Assembly (NCBI GenBank): GCA_019307135.1
Contig: JAFDKF010000019.1
Span: 1 to 33,832, forward strand
Origin: Deltaproteobacteria bacterium
Lineage (GTDB): Bacteria > Desulfobacterota > Desulfobacteria > Desulfobacterales > C00003060
Direction of reading: 5' to 3'
DNA length: 33,832 nt
Part shown: positions 32,226-33,832 of the stretch, piece after piece
How the letters are laid out: each line of letters starts with the position of its first letter
Position numbering within the stretch: position 1 is the first letter of the stretch
The notes under the pieces: generated by a model
What the model was told of the DNA's origin: nothing
Databases searched by the model: none
Seen by the model: the letters and a program-made list of their open reading frames with translations, nothing else
Translations under genes and position numbers: made by a program

Positions 32226-33605
32226 TTACTCCGTCTCTGTCGGGCTTCTCCCATCAAAACACATCAGGCAGAGGTCCTCTCTTGGAATCCCCATGGCTGC
32301 AACAAAGGCATCGAGGCTGTTATATTTCACAGAGTCTGCGTTGATCTCGTCGGCTATCCGGACTTCCAGTTCCCTCAACTGTTCCATGGACACGATATGC
32401 CCGGTCTTGAAATAGCGCCTGGCTGTCAACTCTTCATGACTGCGGGTAGAAATGCCGAAATTACAGGGACACATCAGAGGCGGACAGGCGATGCGCACGT
32501 GGACCTCTTTGGCCCCTGCCTTTTTCAGGTCCCGTACCTTATGGAGGATCTGGGTGCCGCGAACAATCGAATCATCGCAAAGGACAATCCGCTTTTCCTT
32601 GACCGCATAATGGAGAACGGAGAGTTTTCGCTTGGCCATTTTTTCCCGTGCAAGTTGAGTCGATTGCGTATAGCTCCGGTCCGCGTATCGATTATAGAGA
32701 AACACCTCCTGGTAGTTGATCTTTGATCGTCTATGATAGCCAAGGGCGTGACCAATCCCCGACATAGGCACGGCAGCCACAATGTCAGCCTCCAGCCCTC
32801 CTTCCTCGATATCTCGTTCTGCAAGGCTTTTGCCCAGGTTGTTCCGGGCCTCCTGCACATAGACACCATCTATGATGGAATCGAGGCTTGCCGTGTAGGC
32901 CCACTCAAAGGCACAATGGGCCCTGCGCGGGGAATCAAGTTGTGCCATGGTCTTAAATCCCTTGTCATTGATCAGGACAACTTCCCCTGCACGGACATCT
33001 CGAAGAATCTCCATCTCAAGGTTCTGAATGGCCCTGGACTCTGATGCAACCGCACGCCTCCCTGCAGCTTTCCCCAAAATGAGCGGTCGGAACCCATAGA
33101 TATCCCGGGCCGCATAAATGCCGTCATTCGACAAAACCACAAGGGAATATGCCCCTTTCACCTTTTTGGCAAGTGCGTGAATGCCGGCAACCACATCTCG
33201 CTCTTCCATAATGATTTTGCAAATAACTTCAATGTCGTACCCCTGAAAGAAGGCCTTGCCACGGGCCTTCATATCTGCGATCAGCTCATCGGAATTCAGC
33301 ACGTTGCCGCTGAATGCCACGGCAATCTCCCCCAGTTGGCACTGCCATCTGACAGGCTGACGCTCCCACAGACTCACATGCCCGATGCCACGTGTTCCCT
33401 TAAGATATTCCAGGTCTTCATACTTAAATGTCCCGGCAACTTTACCGTAATGGGTAATTTGACGGATGCCCCCGTCAAAAGTGGAAATGCCGCAGTACTC
33501 CTGTCCCCGGTGTTGGAGAAAATCAATCCCCTGAAAAATGTCATGCACACATTCGGTATCCGAACATAAACCAAACACGCCACAGTTATCTTGCAAGGAT
33601 TTCAC
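32226..33605 (-). CDS. purF: Amidophosphoribosyltransferase (glutamine PRPP amidotransferase)
   Basis: 459 residues. Catalyses the first committed step of purine synthesis: PRPP plus glutamine to phosphoribosylamine. The catalytic Cys is residue 8 (CGVFGLCS), so MKSLQDN is probably a removed propeptide. The glutaminase domain (8 to about 230) has FLQHRGQEYCGI and AFSGNVLNSDEL. The PRPP motif is VLCDDSIVRGTQ. Cysteines in AHCAFEW, PLMCPCNFG and DLCLMCFDG fit the 4Fe-4S cluster of the Bacillus-type oxygen-sensitive enzyme, in keeping with an anaerobe. It follows carB and precedes the GAF-ANTAR gene. Confidence 0.95.
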   Translation of the reverse strand: MKSLQDNCGVFGLCSDTECVHDIFQGIDFLQHRGQEYCGISTFDGGIRQITHYGKVAGTFKYEDLEYLKGTRGIGHVSLWERQPVRWQCQLGEIAVAFSGNVLNSDELIADMKARGKAFFQGYDIEVICKIIMEERDVVAGIHALAKKVKGAYSLVVLSNDGIYAARDIYGFRPLILGKAAGRRAVASESRAIQNLEMEILRDVRAGEVVLINDKGFKTMAQLDSPRRAHCAFEWAYTASLDSIIDGVYVQEARNNLGKSLAERDIEEGGLEADIVAAVPMSGIGHALGYHRRSKINYQEVFLYNRYADRSYTQSTQLAREKMAKRKLSVLHYAVKEKRIVLCDDSIVRGTQILHKVRDLKKAGAKEVHVRIACPPLMCPCNFGISTRSHEELTARRYFKTGHIVSMEQLRELEVRIADEINADSVKYNSLDAFVAAMGIPREDLCLMCFDGRSPTETE

Positions 33606-33622
33606 GGGCTTGTCCTCACTTA

Positions 33623-33703
33623 TTGGGTTTATTGGGTTTGTCGTGTTTGTTGTGTTTGTCGGGTTAACCCAATAAACTCAATAAACTCAATGAACTCAAC
33701 AAA
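33623..33703. repeat. Nine consecutive 9-bp units, five forward and four inverted
   Basis: Units TTGGGTTTA, TTGGGTTTG, TCGTGTTTG, TTGTGTTTG, TCGGGTTAA are followed without a gap by CCCAATAAA, CTCAATAAA, CTCAATGAA, CTCAACAAA. The 81-bp block is a palindrome built of tandem repeats and fills the carB-purF spacer. Same design as 26078-26208 and 1359-1407. Confidence 0.8.
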
Positions 33704-33711
33704 CATTATAT

Positions 33712-33832
33712 CTACTTGATATCCCCATGGTATCTCTGAAGAGACTTCACCCGGCCATGACCCTGCTGGTAAGCTGCAATCCCCCTGGCGGCGGCAATGG
33801 CAGCGGCTGTTGTGGTGATGTATGGCACCTTA
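33712..33832 (-). CDS. carB: Carbamoyl phosphate synthase large subunit, C-terminal end (partial)
   Basis: Thirty-nine codons enter from the right edge and end at TAG 33712-33714: KVPYITTTAAAIAAARGIAA, then YQQGHGRVKSLQRYHGDIK. VPYITT-x-AAA-x-A and the terminal LQRYH are typical of the C-terminus (MGS-like domain end) of CarB, which makes carbamoyl phosphate for pyrimidines and arginine. Upstream of purF on the same strand, with an 81-bp repeat block in the spacer. Confidence 0.85.
   Translation of the reverse strand, partial: KVPYITTTAAAIAAARGIAAYQQGHGRVKSLQRYHGDIK

Overview
The window looks like the chromosome of an anaerobic member of the Desulfobacterota (a sulfate reducer or syntroph). 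This rests on the gene families present: HdrA-type polyferredoxin flavoprotein, tungsten aldehyde:ferredoxin oxidoreductase with a BamC/AorA-like ferredoxin, several NtrC/NifA-type sigma-54 activators, a GltB-like FMN protein and a GAF-ANTAR antiterminator. It also rests on intergenic spaces filled with small palindromic repeats. No taxonomic marker gene is present, so this is an inference. I saw no tRNA, rRNA or CRISPR array.

Left third (1-8138): a phosphate locus, all on the minus strand: phoB-phoR, then a DUF433/DUF5615 toxin-antitoxin-like pair, then pstS-pstC-pstA-pstB (pstB runs off the left edge; no phoU seen). pstS and phoB are each preceded by four 11-bp CTWACA-type direct repeats that end exactly 9 bp before a -10 box, so both read as PhoB-controlled. 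Two genes carry internal deletions in their signature motifs. pstA has lost about 56 nt (frameshift, EAA-loop region) and phoR about 60 nt in frame (the ATP-binding G2 box).

Middle (8139-22980): a GAF/sigma-54 activator diverges from a pseudo-KaiC/HTH/cupin regulator that has a perfect TTGACA-N17-TATAAT promoter; a duplicated Cys-rich small protein follows. Next comes the most interesting block, on the minus strand: NtrC-type response regulator, TonB-dependent receptor, solute-binding lipoprotein, a 29-codon Cys-Cys peptide, a radical SAM/SPASM maturase and a sensor kinase. I read this as a peptide (RiPP) modification and export or uptake system with its own two-component control. A divergent PAS hybrid kinase has a near-consensus sigma-54 promoter and an upstream TGTAAC-N5-GTTACA site. 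A remnant fusing a kinase G2-box tail to the C-terminus of a REP-associated transposase follows it.

Right third (22991-33832), minus strand: a probable redox module of GltB-like FMN protein, small ferredoxin, W-aldehyde oxidoreductase, 4Fe-4S electron-transfer subunit and a 1024-residue double HdrA. Upstream lie a GAF-ANTAR protein, purF and the end of carB. The GltB-like gene has a leader with two hairpins whose hexaloops carry A1 and G4, the second overlapping an intrinsic terminator. This is the architecture expected of an ANTAR antitermination target, and the ANTAR gene is the next gene upstream.

Non-coding space is unusually structured: an inverted REP pair, a small element with terminal inverted repeats in the phoB leader, repeated CCCCCTTT/AAAGGGGG hairpins, and three spacers made of short tandem units followed by the same units inverted.
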